A DNA stretch of 64,000 bases from Streptosporangium lutulentum (GCF_030811455.1 NZ_JAUSQU010000001.1:7502001-7566000), one strand, 5' to 3'. Shown: positions 40,361 to 48,994, counted from the first letter of the stretch. Notes: generated by a model not told the origin, from the letters alone. Numbers and translations: made by a program.

Positions 40361-40939
40361 CTATGAGCACTGCCATAAAAAGCGGCCCTCTTCGCCGTCG
40401 GCGCTGAGAAATCCGTAGCCAATACCGGCGTCGCCGAAGTTGACATCGTAGAACTCGCCCCCGCCGTCAAGCTGGAACAGGAAGGTCCAATCCCCGGGCG
40501 GATACTCCTCGTCTTGGATCCACGCAGGAGGACCGCCAAGCCGATCGTCCCAGCCCTCTTCGAGCTCGGCAGCGCCGGCCGGCACGAGTTCGACGGCCAG
40601 ATCCTCACTCATCGTGGGGCCCTCGGCGTCGTCGGTCACCGTGATGAAGGACGGCACCCGTCCGGGCTGCACGATCAGCGCGTTTTCACCCTCCTCGCTA
40701 TCCCAAGTGCCGTCGACGTAGTCCTCACTGCCGGTCATGAACAGGTAGGCCATCCGGACCTCCTCCCCGGGAAGCCGGAACTGGCCGAGGAACATCATCG
40801 GTGTTTCCAGCTCGGTGGACAGCGGCCACTGCGGCTTGTCGACCCACACCGGCTGGCCGCCCAGCTTGGTCACCGGCTCCAGGACGGGCGCGCCGGCCTT
40901 ACTGAGCACGAGGCGGCGGGGGGATTCGCTGATCGTCAT
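40361..40939 (-). CDS. DUF1963-like protein
   Basis: 192 residues from ATG 40939. LGGQPVWVDKPQWPLSTELE, TPMMFLGQFRLPGEEVRMAY and LGGPPAWIQDEEYPPGDWTF followed by LFQLDGG match the two GGxPxW...FLxQ/FLFQ halves of DUF1963 (YwqG-like). The frame is open much further upstream, but the sequence there is not protein-like. Function unknown. Confidence 0.82.
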   Translation of the reverse strand: MTISESPRRLVLSKAGAPVLEPVTKLGGQPVWVDKPQWPLSTELETPMMFLGQFRLPGEEVRMAYLFMTGSEDYVDGTWDSEEGENALIVQPGRVPSFITVTDDAEGPTMSEDLAVELVPAGAAELEEGWDDRLGGPPAWIQDEEYPPGDWTFLFQLDGGGEFYDVNFGDAGIGYGFLSADGEEGRFLWQCS

Positions 40940-41000
40940 AGGGGCAGACCGTAGCGCCCGCAACCGACAAGACGCCTGGTGAAGTCCGAACTCTTGAAAT

Positions 41001-41120
41001 CCTGCTTGCAAAGACGCGTACCGATCTCGGACGACCGGCGAAGACGCAGCTCCGCGCCCTGATCGCGCTCTCCGTGACCCCCGCTGTTCCCCCTCGTTTC
41101 CCGCCCCCATCGGGCACACA
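41001..41120. repeat. Island-border block shared with 60171-60290
   Basis: CTGCTTGCAAAGACG... CCGATCTCGG ... CCGCTGTTCCCC ... GGGCACA recurs in the same order at 60171-60290, and its first part at about 48643. It occupies the gap between the DUF1963 gene and the ECF factor. Probably an element end. Confidence 0.6.
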
Positions 41121-41235
41121 GCGGGCACGCCATTCGAGCAGCCTCCGCACCGAAAGGCGCATTTCGTGTAACGGTGTGCCTTGCTCGGTCCAAGCAAGGG
41201 TGTGATGAGACGCACGTATGACAAAGGGAGCTTCG

Positions 41236-41802
41236 GTGCTGCCTGAACACAGGGGACTGACAGACATAGTCCAAGACCCCGAGGCCTTCGAGACTTTCTA
41301 CCGACGCCACGTCGAGGCCGTAACCCGCTTCCTCGCGAGGCGCGTGCCGGATCCACACGCCGTGGCCGATCTCACGGCGGAGGTGTTCCTCGCCGTCCTG
41401 GACTCGGCACACACCTACCGGCCCGGCAAGGGCAGCGAAATCGCCTGGCTGTACGGCGTGGCACGCAACACCGTCCTGGCCGAGCGGCGACGCTCCGCCA
41501 GAGAGATGCGAGCGACCGGCCGGATCGCGGGGCGCCGACTGCTGGAGGCCGACGACATCTCACGGCTGGAGGACCGAATCGACGCCGAGTCTCCGGCGCG
41601 ACGCGCCCTGGAGGCCATGGCCGCGCTGCCGGAGGGCGACCGGGCCCTGCTGGAGCTCGTGGCCGTCGACGGTCTCAGCCCAGCCGAGGCCGCCACCGTG
41701 CTCGGCATCCGGCAAGGCACCGCCCGGGTGAGGCTCCACCGGGCCCGGCGCGCCGTTAAGCAGGCTCCCGGCCTCATTCCGCTGATGGAAGGAACGAAAT
41801 GA
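41236..41802 (+). CDS. ECF RNA polymerase sigma factor
   Basis: 188 residues from GTG 41236, six bases after AAGGGAG; ATG 41218 is the alternative. Region 2: FETFYRRHVEAVTRFLARRV, HAVADLTAEVFLAVLDSA, EIAWLYGVARNTVLAERRRS; region 4: LPEGDRALLELVAVDGLSPA, EAATVLGIRQGTARVRLHRA RRAVK. Coupled by ATGA to a membrane-anchored partner. Confidence 0.9.
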   Translation: MLPEHRGLTDIVQDPEAFETFYRRHVEAVTRFLARRVPDPHAVADLTAEVFLAVLDSAHTYRPGKGSEIAWLYGVARNTVLAERRRSAREMRATGRIAGRRLLEADDISRLEDRIDAESPARRALEAMAALPEGDRALLELVAVDGLSPAEAATVLGIRQGTARVRLHRARRAVKQAPGLIPLMEGTK

Positions 41803-42479
41803 ACAGCACTTTCGAGGACAGACTGCTCGACGAACTCAAGGCAGAGATCACCGCACGGGCGGCACAGGGGCGCGCACCGGCTCGTCTCCGCCTGAACCGC
41901 CGCAGGATCGTGAGCGGTGCAGCCGTCGTCGGGCTCGCCGCAGCCGCTGCCATCGCCGTCCCGATGGTGTTCGGGCCGCAGACCCCGGCGTACGCCCTGA
42001 CCAAGAACCCGGACGGCTCGATCAACCTGCGAATCAACGAGTTCAGGGACCCCGATCAGATCGAGGAGGACATGGCCCACCTGGGTGTCCCCGCGGACAT
42101 CACCTACCTTCCGCTGGGCAAGCGATGCGGAAACACGCGCGCTCCCTTCGTCGCCGGTGACCGAACCGTCACACCCGAGGAAGTCAAGAGCAAGGACCCC
42201 GCCGTGCAGGCCCGGGTACGCGAGCGGGCGACGAACACGGCGTCCGCCAAGGCCATCCGTCCCGGTAACGGCATCACGATCTACCCCCGACACATCAAGC
42301 CCGGGCAGATCGTGCTGATCGAGGTGATGGAGAACTCGGTGGAGCCCAGCGTCGAACGCCCCGGGGTCGCCTGGCAGTTCTCCGGTCGCCTGACGGACGG
42401 CCCCGTCGCGCCGTGCCAGGTCGTCGACGATCCGTCGGCCTTCGACATCGGTAACGCCACGCCTCCCCCCGGCAACTGA
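41799..42479 (+). CDS. Membrane-anchored partner of the ECF factor (CU044_5270-like)
   Basis: 226 residues, ATGA overlap with the sigma gene. Residues 1-35 are cytoplasmic (EDRLLDELKAEITARAAQ), residues 38-58 a single membrane helix (IVSGAAVVGLAAAAAIAVPM), the rest extracytoplasmic. No zinc anti-sigma HxxxCxxC motif. Genes in this position usually modulate the sigma factor or respond to it. A strong terminator follows. Confidence 0.75.
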   Translation: MNSTFEDRLLDELKAEITARAAQGRAPARLRLNRRRIVSGAAVVGLAAAAAIAVPMVFGPQTPAYALTKNPDGSINLRINEFRDPDQIEEDMAHLGVPADITYLPLGKRCGNTRAPFVAGDRTVTPEEVKSKDPAVQARVRERATNTASAKAIRPGNGITIYPRHIKPGQIVLIEVMENSVEPSVERPGVAWQFSGRLTDGPVAPCQVVDDPSAFDIGNATPPPGN

Positions 42480-42511
42480 CTACGGCTCACACCGCGGCGA
42501 CGAGGCGAAGC

Positions 42512-42544
42512 GGGACCGGCCGGCCCACGCGTCAGGCCGGTCCC
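42512..42544 (+). terminator. Terminator hairpin after the ECF operon
   Basis: GGGACCGGCC (42512-42521) pairs perfectly with GGCCGGTCCC (42535-42544), followed by TT. Confidence 0.8.
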
Positions 42545-42547
42545 TTC

Positions 42548-42890
42548 CGCATCGGCGGCTCGGGGCATGACCGTTCAGGACGGTTCCACCTGGATCAACG
42601 CTCCTCGGTGGTCCTCCTGGAACGAGCTGGTACGGCGGAACCCTGGATCTTCGATCGCCCCTGGCCACGACGAATATCGGCCGCCCCATGGCGATCGTCG
42701 TGCTGTATGGAGGGCGGCGGTGCGACCAAGGGCCGGCGGATGGCGTGGGTACGGCGCGGCGCGCGTGCGGCGGCCCGGAGTCCTGCGCGCGTGCCGGGAC
42801 CGGCCCCCGGGCAGCATCCCGGCGTGCGTCGGCAGGCGCAGCGCCGTCGCCCCTTGATAACCACAAGAACAATTCGGCGGTGATCGCGGT
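42548..42890. repeat. Border 2: right flank of the island repeat without tRNA part
   Basis: 42548-42640 (CGGCTCGGGGCATGACCGTT onward) is nearly the same as the sequence right of border 4 (51248-51340), and 42850-42880 (CGCCCCTTGATAACCACAAG region, AACAATTCGGC) matches 51343-51373. About 200 bp of extra sequence separates them here. No tRNA 3' end is present. No real gene seen in 42545-42903. Confidence 0.6.
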
Positions 42891-42903
42891 ACGACTGTGA
42901 GGG

Positions 42904-43407
42904 TCAGCAGCAGCCGGAGTTCGCGCCGACGGTGACCGGCTGGGCACGGTCGGCGGCCTCGCCGATGTTCTGGTCGGCTGCCTGCCCGCAGACGCAGGGA
43001 GCCTGCTGGTTCTCAGGGTTGGCGGACTTGCCGAGGACATCGGCATCAGCCTTGACGACGTAGACCTCCCAGGGCTCGGCGCCGGAGCCGTGGACCCAGA
43101 CCTTGTCCTGCAGGGCGTAACAGCAGGAGGTGTCGTTCTCTTCGAAGGTGGCCAGTCCGGCGTCCTTCAATCGCTGGGTGGCCGCGGTGACGTGACTGGT
43201 GTCTTCGACCTCGACGCCGAGGTGGTCCAGGCGGGTGTCGTGGCCGGCCTCGCCTTCGATCAGGACCAGCTTGAGCGGGGGCTCGGCGATGGCGAAGTTG
43301 GCGTAGCCGGGGCGGCGTTTGGCCGGTTCGACGCCGAACAGTTTGGAGTAGAAGGCGATCGAGCCTTCCAGGTCGGCGACGCGCAAGGCGAGTTGGACTC
43401 GGGACAT
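42904..43407 (-). CDS. ArsI/CadI-family VOC protein
   Basis: 167 residues. SRVQLALRVADLEGSIAFYS, KLFGVEPAKRRPGYANFAIA and the vicinal cysteines in TSCCYALQDKVWVHG (C95-C96) identify the family. ArsI C-As lyases bind Fe(II) through His5, His62 and Glu115; here H62 and E114 are present but position 5 is Gln, as in cadmium-induced CadI proteins. The Cys-rich tail (APCVCGQ... SGCC) could bind thiophilic metal(loid)s. Divergent from arsR. Confidence 0.88.
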   Translation of the reverse strand: MSRVQLALRVADLEGSIAFYSKLFGVEPAKRRPGYANFAIAEPPLKLVLIEGEAGHDTRLDHLGVEVEDTSHVTAATQRLKDAGLATFEENDTSCCYALQDKVWVHGSGAEPWEVYVVKADADVLGKSANPENQQAPCVCGQAADQNIGEAADRAQPVTVGANSGCC

Positions 43408-43438
43408 GGCGGTCTCCCATTCCGAACGTTGTTGTATC

Positions 43439-43495
43439 GATGGCTGTCGATATAGGCGAGGTTGTCACCTGATTAGATGCCTGTCAATATAGACG
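43439..43495. promoter_or_regulatory. Two direct-repeat ArsR operator boxes
   Basis: GATGGCTGTCGATATAGGCG (43439-43458) and GATGCCTGTCAATATAGACG (43476-43495) match at 16 of 20 positions and lie 37 bp apart between the divergent arsI/cadI and arsR genes. The left box includes ATCGA-N6-TCGAT. The right box abuts the arsR ATG at 43497. Confidence 0.75.
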
Positions 43496-43496
43496 T

Positions 43497-43868
43497 ATGT
43501 CGAAACAGGTGCTGCCGGTCCTCCAACCCGATCAGACGTGTTGCGCGCCGATGACCCGCGAACCCTTGGGCGAAGCGGACGCGGCCGAGCTGGCGCGGAT
43601 GTTCAAAGCGCTGTCGGATCCCGTCCGGCTGCGGCTGCTGTCGCTGATCGCCTCCTACGAGGGTGGCGAGGCATGCGTGTGCGATCTGACCGGCCCGTTC
43701 GACGTGTCCCAGCCGACGATCTCCCACCATCTGAAGGTGCTGCGCGAGGCCGGACTGGTCGACTCCGAGCGGCGCGGGACCTGGGTGTACTACTGGGTGC
43801 AACCCGTTGCGCTGAACCGCTTGTCGGCCCTGCTGCAGGCCCCCGTCCCCGCGCGAGTCGGCGCGTGA
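43497..43868 (+). CDS. arsR: ArsR arsenite-responsive repressor
   Basis: 123 residues. Winged helix: ELARMFKALSDPVRLRLLSL, GPFDVSQPTISHHLKVLREA, GLVDSERRGTWVYYWV. Candidate As(III) thiols: QTCCAPM near the N-terminus and EACVCDLT in the alpha-3 region (the ELCVCDL motif position). First gene of arsR-aquaporin-arsC, with GTGA overlap to the next. Confidence 0.93.
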   Translation: MSKQVLPVLQPDQTCCAPMTREPLGEADAAELARMFKALSDPVRLRLLSLIASYEGGEACVCDLTGPFDVSQPTISHHLKVLREAGLVDSERRGTWVYYWVQPVALNRLSALLQAPVPARVGA

Positions 43869-44644
43869 GTCCTGCTGTTGTCCCGCTGGGTCGGCGGGTG
43901 GCCGCCGAGGCGATCGGCACCGCGGCACTGGTCACCGTGGTGGTCGGCTCCGGCATCCAGGCCACCCGGCTCACCCAGGACGGCGGGGTAGCGCTATTGG
44001 CCAACTCCCTGGCCACCGTCTTCGGCCTGGGCGTACTGATCGCCCTGCTTGGTCCGATCTCCGGCGCGCACTTCAACCCCGTGGTCTCGCTCGCCGCCTG
44101 GTGGAACGGACGCCGCGACGGCCAAGGCCTGACCACGTGGGAAACAGCCGCCTACGCCCTCGTCCAGATCAGCGGAGCGATCGGCGGCGCGGTGCTGGCC
44201 AACGCCATGTTCGCCCTGCCACTGGTGCGCTGGTCGATCCAGGAACGCTTCGCAGGCCATCTCTGGCTGGCCGAGGCGGTGGCGACCGCCGGACTGATCG
44301 TGCTGATCTTCGGCCTCGCCCGCACCGGCCGCGCCCACCTCGCCTCGATGGCGGTGGCGTCCTACATCGGGGCGGCCTACTGGTTCACCTCCTCCACCGG
44401 CTTCGCCAACCCAGCGGTGACCATCGGCCGGGCCTTCACCGACACCTACGCGGGCATCGCCCCGGCCTCGGTCGGACCGTTCATCGCCGCCCAGCTCTCG
44501 GGCGCCCTTGTCGGTCTGGGCCTGGTCACCATCGTGTTCGGCCTGCCCGCTCCCACCGCCGCACACGTCCCATCCCGCGATTCCCGTGATGAGGTCGCTC
44601 TCGCCTCTGCCGCCTTCGCTGAGCAAGGAGGTTCCCGCCCATGA
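43865..44644 (+). CDS. Aquaglyceroporin (MIP family), arsenite channel
   Basis: 259 residues, six helices from GTG overlapping arsR. The two half-helix motifs are HFNPVVSLAAWW (NPV) and GFANPAVTIGRAF (NPA). Between arsR and arsC such channels (AqpS type) let arsenite made by ArsC leave the cell down its gradient instead of an ArsB or Acr3 pump, which are absent here. Confidence 0.88.
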   Translation: MSPAVVPLGRRVAAEAIGTAALVTVVVGSGIQATRLTQDGGVALLANSLATVFGLGVLIALLGPISGAHFNPVVSLAAWWNGRRDGQGLTTWETAAYALVQISGAIGGAVLANAMFALPLVRWSIQERFAGHLWLAEAVATAGLIVLIFGLARTGRAHLASMAVASYIGAAYWFTSSTGFANPAVTIGRAFTDTYAGIAPASVGPFIAAQLSGALVGLGLVTIVFGLPAPTAAHVPSRDSRDEVALASAAFAEQGGSRP

Positions 44645-45060
44645 GTACTGCCATCCCGTCGGTGCTGTTCGTCTGCGTTCACAATGCCGGCCGCTCCCAG
44701 ATGGCCGCCGCGTTCCTCACTCACCTGACGCAAGGACGCGTTCACGTCCGCTCCGCCGGGTCCACCCCCGCCGATGAGGTGAACCTGGCCGTGGTGGAGG
44801 CGATGAAAGAGTCCGGTATCGACATCTCCGCCGAGATCCCCAAGGTGCTCACCACCGAGGCGGTCCGGTCCTCCGACGTGGTCATCACCATGGGCTGCGG
44901 GGATGCCTGCCCGATCTTCCCCGGCAAGCGCTACCTGGACTGGCAACTGGACGACCCCGCCGGCCACGGTCTCATCGCTGTCCGCCCAATTCGCGATGAG
45001 ATCGAGACTCGTGTTCGCGCCCTGATCGCTGAACTCCTCCCCGCCCCTGGGCAGGGATGA
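44641..45060 (+). CDS. arsC: Arsenate reductase, low-molecular-weight phosphatase type
   Basis: 139 residues. P-loop VLFVCVHNAGRSQMAAAFL (CX5R: C-VHNAG-R-S), then AVRSSDVVITMGCGDACPIF (second Cys pair) and YLDWQLDDPAG (Asp general acid). Actinobacterial members reduce As(V) with mycothiol/mycoredoxin. Overlaps the channel gene by four bases; last gene of the operon. Confidence 0.92.
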   Translation: MSTAIPSVLFVCVHNAGRSQMAAAFLTHLTQGRVHVRSAGSTPADEVNLAVVEAMKESGIDISAEIPKVLTTEAVRSSDVVITMGCGDACPIFPGKRYLDWQLDDPAGHGLIAVRPIRDEIETRVRALIAELLPAPGQG

Positions 45061-45148
45061 CCGCCACACCAGGCTTGAGGCCATGGGCTCCGAGCAGCCC
45101 GATTAGGTGCTGGTGCGCAATCCCAGCAACTGGGAGCAGACAGTCAGC

Positions 45149-45493
45149 ATGATCGAAAATATTTCGGATTGCATCGAGGTTCGCGTCACTGCCGGCAGCC
45201 GGGATGAGACCGATCGGATTTGTTCGGCAGTGGTGGAGCACCGGCTGGCCGCGAGGGCGCAGATCGTCGCGCCGATCGAGTCCACCTACTGGTGGGCCGG
45301 GGAGGTCCAGCACTCCGGCGAGTGGCTGTTGCTGATGACGACGACCACTGAACGGTTCGAGGATCTGGCTCGGTGCGTGCGGGAGCTGCGCTCCTACGAG
45401 GTGCCGCAGATCATCGCTGTCGCACTTGTCGCCGGCACGGCTGACTACCTGGAGTGGATCAGGCGGGAGACGGCCCCGCGTTCCGGCGCGTAG
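45149..45493 (+). CDS. cutA: CutA1-family divalent-ion tolerance protein
   Basis: 114 residues from ATG 45149. VRVTAGSRDETDRICSAVVE, HRLAARAQIVAPIESTYWWA, GEWLLLMTTTTERFEDLARC and SYEVPQIIAVALVAGTADYL EWI are the conserved CutA1 blocks forming a trimer of ferredoxin-like folds. The usual Cys of CANI in the family (N/C-A-x-I/V) is Q here (RAQIV). Placed after the arsenic operon as cargo of the same module. Confidence 0.87.
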   Translation: MIENISDCIEVRVTAGSRDETDRICSAVVEHRLAARAQIVAPIESTYWWAGEVQHSGEWLLLMTTTTERFEDLARCVRELRSYEVPQIIAVALVAGTADYLEWIRRETAPRSGA

Positions 45494-45550
45494 TGGCGAT
45501 GTCGCCGAGAAGCTCGCGAACGGTGTGGTCGCTGTGGGGACCACGGGCTC

Positions 45551-45815
45551 GTGTTCACCACTCGGCACGGCGGCCCGATCGAGCGCACCGAGGACTGGAC
45601 GGTGCGGAAAACGATCCTCAAGCAATCCGGAGTCCGGGACGTCCGGGTGCACGGCCGCGACGCTCCTCATCGAGCAGCGTGTGAACATCCGCGTGGTCCA
45701 AGAGGTGCTCGGTCACACGAGGATGACCACGACCGAGCGATACACGCACACATCCACACCGCTCATGCGCGATGCCGGGGAACGGCCGGCCTCCGCGCTC
45801 TGGGGAAAATCCTGA
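45551..45815 (+). pseudogene. Tyrosine integrase C-terminal remnant (copy 1)
   Basis: TTRHGGPIERTEDWTVRKTI, LKQSGVRDVRVH, then after a frame change ATLLIEQRVNIRVVQEVLGH, TRMTTTERYTHTSTPLMRDA, GERPASALWGKS, stop. The Tyr nucleophile (ERYTH) and LGHT box are present. Against copy 2 a 14-bp deletion removes the HDARHT box with the catalytic Arg. No N-terminal part. Confidence 0.85.
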
Positions 45816-45861
45816 GCGTCGCAACCAGCACTGCGACCACGACGCCTCTAGAGATCGGAAA

Positions 45862-45890
45862 AGGCCCTCTCCCAAGTTTCGGGAGAGGGC
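45862..45890 (+). terminator. Integrase terminator (copy 1)
   Basis: GGCCCTCTCCC (45862-45872) pairs with GGGAGAGGGCC (45880-45890). The same hairpin follows copy 3 at 58236-58264. Confidence 0.85.
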
Positions 45891-45900
45891 CTCTGTACTG

Positions 45901-45957
45901 CGGAGGCTCGGGAATCTGAACCCCGGATGGGCGGTAAACCCAAACCGCACTAGCAGC
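45901..45957 (-). repeat. Border 3: tRNA-Ser(GCU) 3' fragment
   Basis: Minus strand 45957-45901: anticodon GCU (45954-45952) in CTGCTAG, TGCGGTTTGGGTTTACCGCC variable arm, T arm and CCTCCG end. Lies ten bases after the integrase terminator, the usual place of an attachment site. Confidence 0.8.
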
Positions 45958-46065
45958 TCTGACCCTGCCCGTTCAGGACAGTCCCACCTGGACCAACGCC
46001 TCTCGATGGTCTTCCTGAGGAGTCGAGCGCCCCGCCGGAGTCATAGGAGATCCGCGAAGGACCCG

Positions 46066-48243
46066 TCAAAAGCCGTCGCCTTGTCCGGGCGCGTCGCCGA
46101 GGTCCACGCCCTCGGCGTCGACCTTGTCGCGCTCGGGCTTCTGGGGCGCGCAGCTGTTGCAGCCGCCGAACCGGGAGCTGTCCACGGGGTGGAAGGGGGT
46201 CTTCTTGATGCCCTTCAGCGCGTCGAGCATGGTGTCCTTCCAGATCCGCCCAGAGATGTCGGCTCCGAAGACCGTGGAGTAGCCCTGGCCGCCAATGGTC
46301 ACCCCCCTTAGCGGGTGATCGATCGGGCCGCGGGGGTCGCCGAGGCTGACCGCGCCGGCGAGGTCGGGGGTGAACCCGGCGAACCAGGCAGTGTAGGAGT
46401 TGTCGGCGGTTCCGGTCTTGCCGGCCGCGGGGCGGCCGATGGGGCCGACCTCGCTCATGGTGCCCCGGGTGAAGACACCGGAGAGGATGTCCGTGGCGGC
46501 GTCGGCGACGCCCTCGTCGATGGCTTGGCGGCATTTGGGCTTGTAGGTGGTGGTCTTGCCCTCGCGGTCAGTGATCGAGGTGACGGCCATCGGTGCGCAG
46601 TACTTGCCCCGCGCCGCGATGGCTGCGTAGGCGGTGGCCACAGTGACCGGGTCCATCTCGTTGACGCCGAGCGTGAAGGTCTCGACCTCCTGCAGCGGCA
46701 GGCCGTCCGAACGCTTGATGCCCAGCGCCTTGGCCGTCGTGACCACGTCGCACAGGCCGACGCGCTGCTCCAGCATCATGAAGAACGTGTTGACCGACTG
46801 CTCGGTGCCGGTGCGCAGAGTCAGGAAACCGGCGTCGCCCTCGTCGTTGGTGATGGTGTGGATGGGATCTCCGCGAGTGCCGCCCTTGCAGTCCTTGAAC
46901 GACGAGTACCCGGGCGCCCGGTAGCCGCCGGGGGCGTTGAACCCATCGTTGATCTTGTAGCCCTTATCCAGGGCGGTCAGCAGCGTGAACACCTTGAATG
47001 TCGAGCCGGCCTGGAAACCGGTGGCGCCGCCGTGAACCCTGTCGGCGACGAAGTTGAGAGAGGTCTCCTTCTTGCGCTTGTTGTCCCCGAACTTCCTGCT
47101 CGTCGCGAGCGCCCTGATCTCTCCGGTGCCCGGTTCGACCAGGGCCTGGGAGGCGACCGGGTAGTCGGTGGGGTACACCTTCGCCCTGATCGCCTTTTCC
47201 GCGGCCTTCTGCATCGCCGGGTTGATCGTCGTCTTGATGGTGAGGCCGGCGTTGTCGAGGTACTTCTCGCGGGCGTCCCGCGTCTTGCCGAACGCCTTGA
47301 AGGCCGGGTTTGTGAGGATGTCCTCGCGCACGTACATGCAGAAGAACGGGTAAGGGCTCGTGCCACACCCGCCCCTGAGCACCTTGGTGTCCTTGTAACC
47401 CAGCGGCTTGGCCTTGGCCTCGGCGGCCAGCGCGGGCGTGATCTTCTTCAGCTCCAGCATCCGGCCGATCACCACGTCGCGCCTGGCCAACAGTCGCTCC
47501 CTGGCCTTCTTGCCCGCACTGGGAGAGGTCGCATTGGGGTCCTGTACGGCCCCGGCCAGGGTCGCTGCCTGGGCGAGGTCGAGGTCGGAGGCCGAGACGC
47601 CGAAGAACTGCTTGGCTGCCGCCTCGATACCGTTGGCCCCGGCGCCGAAGTAGGCGATGTTGAGGTACTTCGCGAGGATCTCGTCCTTGGAGTACTTCTG
47701 CTCCATGCCCATCGCGTACCGCAGCTCGTTGAGCTTGCGCGCGTAGCTGGCCTCCAGCGCCTTGTCCTGCTCCACCTTGCTCTCGGCCTTGTTCAGCTGC
47801 ACCTGCTTGACGTACTGCTGGGTGATGCTCGAACCGCCCTGGCTCACCCCGCCCGACGTGAGGTTCTTGGCCAGCGCGCGGATCGTGCCCTCGATGTCGA
47901 TCGGCCCATGCTGGTAGAACCGGTAGTCCTCGATCGAGATGATCGCGTCCCGCATGACTTTGGAGACCTTGTCCAACGGCACGATCACACGGTACGTGTC
48001 GTAGAACTGCGCGATCTGCTTGCCATTCGCGTCGAGCACGGTCGACTTCTGGGCAAGCGGAGGTTCCTCCAGATCCTTGGCTTTAAGATCAAATTCATCG
48101 GTGAGGGCCACCACTCCGAGCCCGACGCCGCCGACCGCCGGCAGCCAGATGCCCGCCACCAGTACGCCCGCCGCGACAGCGATCACGAGGAGAAGAGCGA
48201 TGCCTTTACCCGGTCCCGTCCGATTTAACCCCCGATTTGGCAT
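46066..48243 (-). CDS. Class A penicillin-binding protein (transglycosylase/transpeptidase)
   Basis: 725 residues. One N-terminal membrane helix (about 14-36). GT51 domain: catalytic Glu in IISIEDYRFYQHGPI (about residue 105), GGSSITQQYVKQ, and NIAYFGAGANGIEAAAKQFF. Transpeptidase domain: STFK at 414-417, SVN at 483-485, KTG at 609-611. It polymerises and cross-links peptidoglycan outside the membrane. Being cargo in a tRNA-linked island, it is likely an extra PBP and may alter beta-lactam susceptibility; that is inference. Confidence 0.93.
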   Translation of the reverse strand: MPNRGLNRTGPGKGIALLLVIAVAAGVLVAGIWLPAVGGVGLGVVALTDEFDLKAKDLEEPPLAQKSTVLDANGKQIAQFYDTYRVIVPLDKVSKVMRDAIISIEDYRFYQHGPIDIEGTIRALAKNLTSGGVSQGGSSITQQYVKQVQLNKAESKVEQDKALEASYARKLNELRYAMGMEQKYSKDEILAKYLNIAYFGAGANGIEAAAKQFFGVSASDLDLAQAATLAGAVQDPNATSPSAGKKARERLLARRDVVIGRMLELKKITPALAAEAKAKPLGYKDTKVLRGGCGTSPYPFFCMYVREDILTNPAFKAFGKTRDAREKYLDNAGLTIKTTINPAMQKAAEKAIRAKVYPTDYPVASQALVEPGTGEIRALATSRKFGDNKRKKETSLNFVADRVHGGATGFQAGSTFKVFTLLTALDKGYKINDGFNAPGGYRAPGYSSFKDCKGGTRGDPIHTITNDEGDAGFLTLRTGTEQSVNTFFMMLEQRVGLCDVVTTAKALGIKRSDGLPLQEVETFTLGVNEMDPVTVATAYAAIAARGKYCAPMAVTSITDREGKTTTYKPKCRQAIDEGVADAATDILSGVFTRGTMSEVGPIGRPAAGKTGTADNSYTAWFAGFTPDLAGAVSLGDPRGPIDHPLRGVTIGGQGYSTVFGADISGRIWKDTMLDALKGIKKTPFHPVDSSRFGGCNSCAPQKPERDKVDAEGVDLGDAPGQGDGF

Positions 48244-48427
48244 GCGCCAAGATTATTACGAAAGCGCGGAATGCTTCGTACGGTCGTATGAGCAAATGTC
48301 CGCTTCCGGTCGCCGTCACCAGGGGTCGAAGACGTCCGCATCTGCCCCGCAGGTACCTCACCATCCAACCGAAGGCAGCCTTCCGCACGGTGGCATGGGA
48401 CGGCGTGGCTACCCATCGGAGTTCCGG

Positions 48428-48611
48428 CGGGCCACGCCGGCGGCTGGAACAGGCACCTATCGCTTTGCCGCGCTGGGCCAAGCCGTACCTGTACGCCTTG
48501 GTTCTCCCCGTCGACAGACGTTTCGTCGCTCGAACGTTTCCCGACCCGCATGCTTCGCCTGAGTGGCCGGGGTGGCAGCGGCGGCGCTGAGCATTTCGAA
48601 CTTCTGACCTC
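48428..48611 (+). pseudogene. 3' fragment of the hypothetical gene found again at 59749
   Basis: RRRLEQAPIALPRWAKPYLY, ALVLPVDRRFVARTFPDPHA, SPEWPGWQRRR, stop at 48590; this and the following 20 bases match 59993-60174 almost throughout. The 5' part is missing. The remaining gap 48612-48958 holds only a TGCTTGCAA border fragment and AT-rich sequence before the sigma gene. Confidence 0.65.
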
Positions 48612-48994
48612 GGCTGACGTCCTAGGCTCAAACCAGTGACATCTTGCTTGCAAGGCGATCCAGATGGGTGCCTGGCCAAGGCCGATACCGGGCCCGACCT
48701 GCGCGTACGGCCCACGGTGATCCACCGGCGTCCGGCCTCGTCCGCGGTCGTTGTCACCCGGTTGGTCACCCAGAACTCGCGCTCTTCGCGCGCTCTCTCG
48801 GCTCGTCCGCCCAGACACGCTCAGCCCGTCCCCACCCAGCCAGGCCCTACCAGAGGAACTGACCCAACTGCAGGTAGTGCCGGTGTCACAACTTACGGCG
48901 GCGCGGCGGTTTCGCCGTAGAGAAAAAGAAAAGAGAAAGGACTGCAACCTTTCGTCCGATGAGTCGCGTTGGGAACGGGCGAGAGGAGATCACA

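Noticed and set aside
42567..42900. Short Arg/Gly-rich frames in the border-2 gap
   Set aside because: No ribosome-binding site or family; the DNA is explained by the border repeat.
46315..48228. Plus-strand frame of 637 codons opposite the penicillin-binding protein
   Set aside because: The minus strand has all PBP motifs; this frame has only shadow composition.
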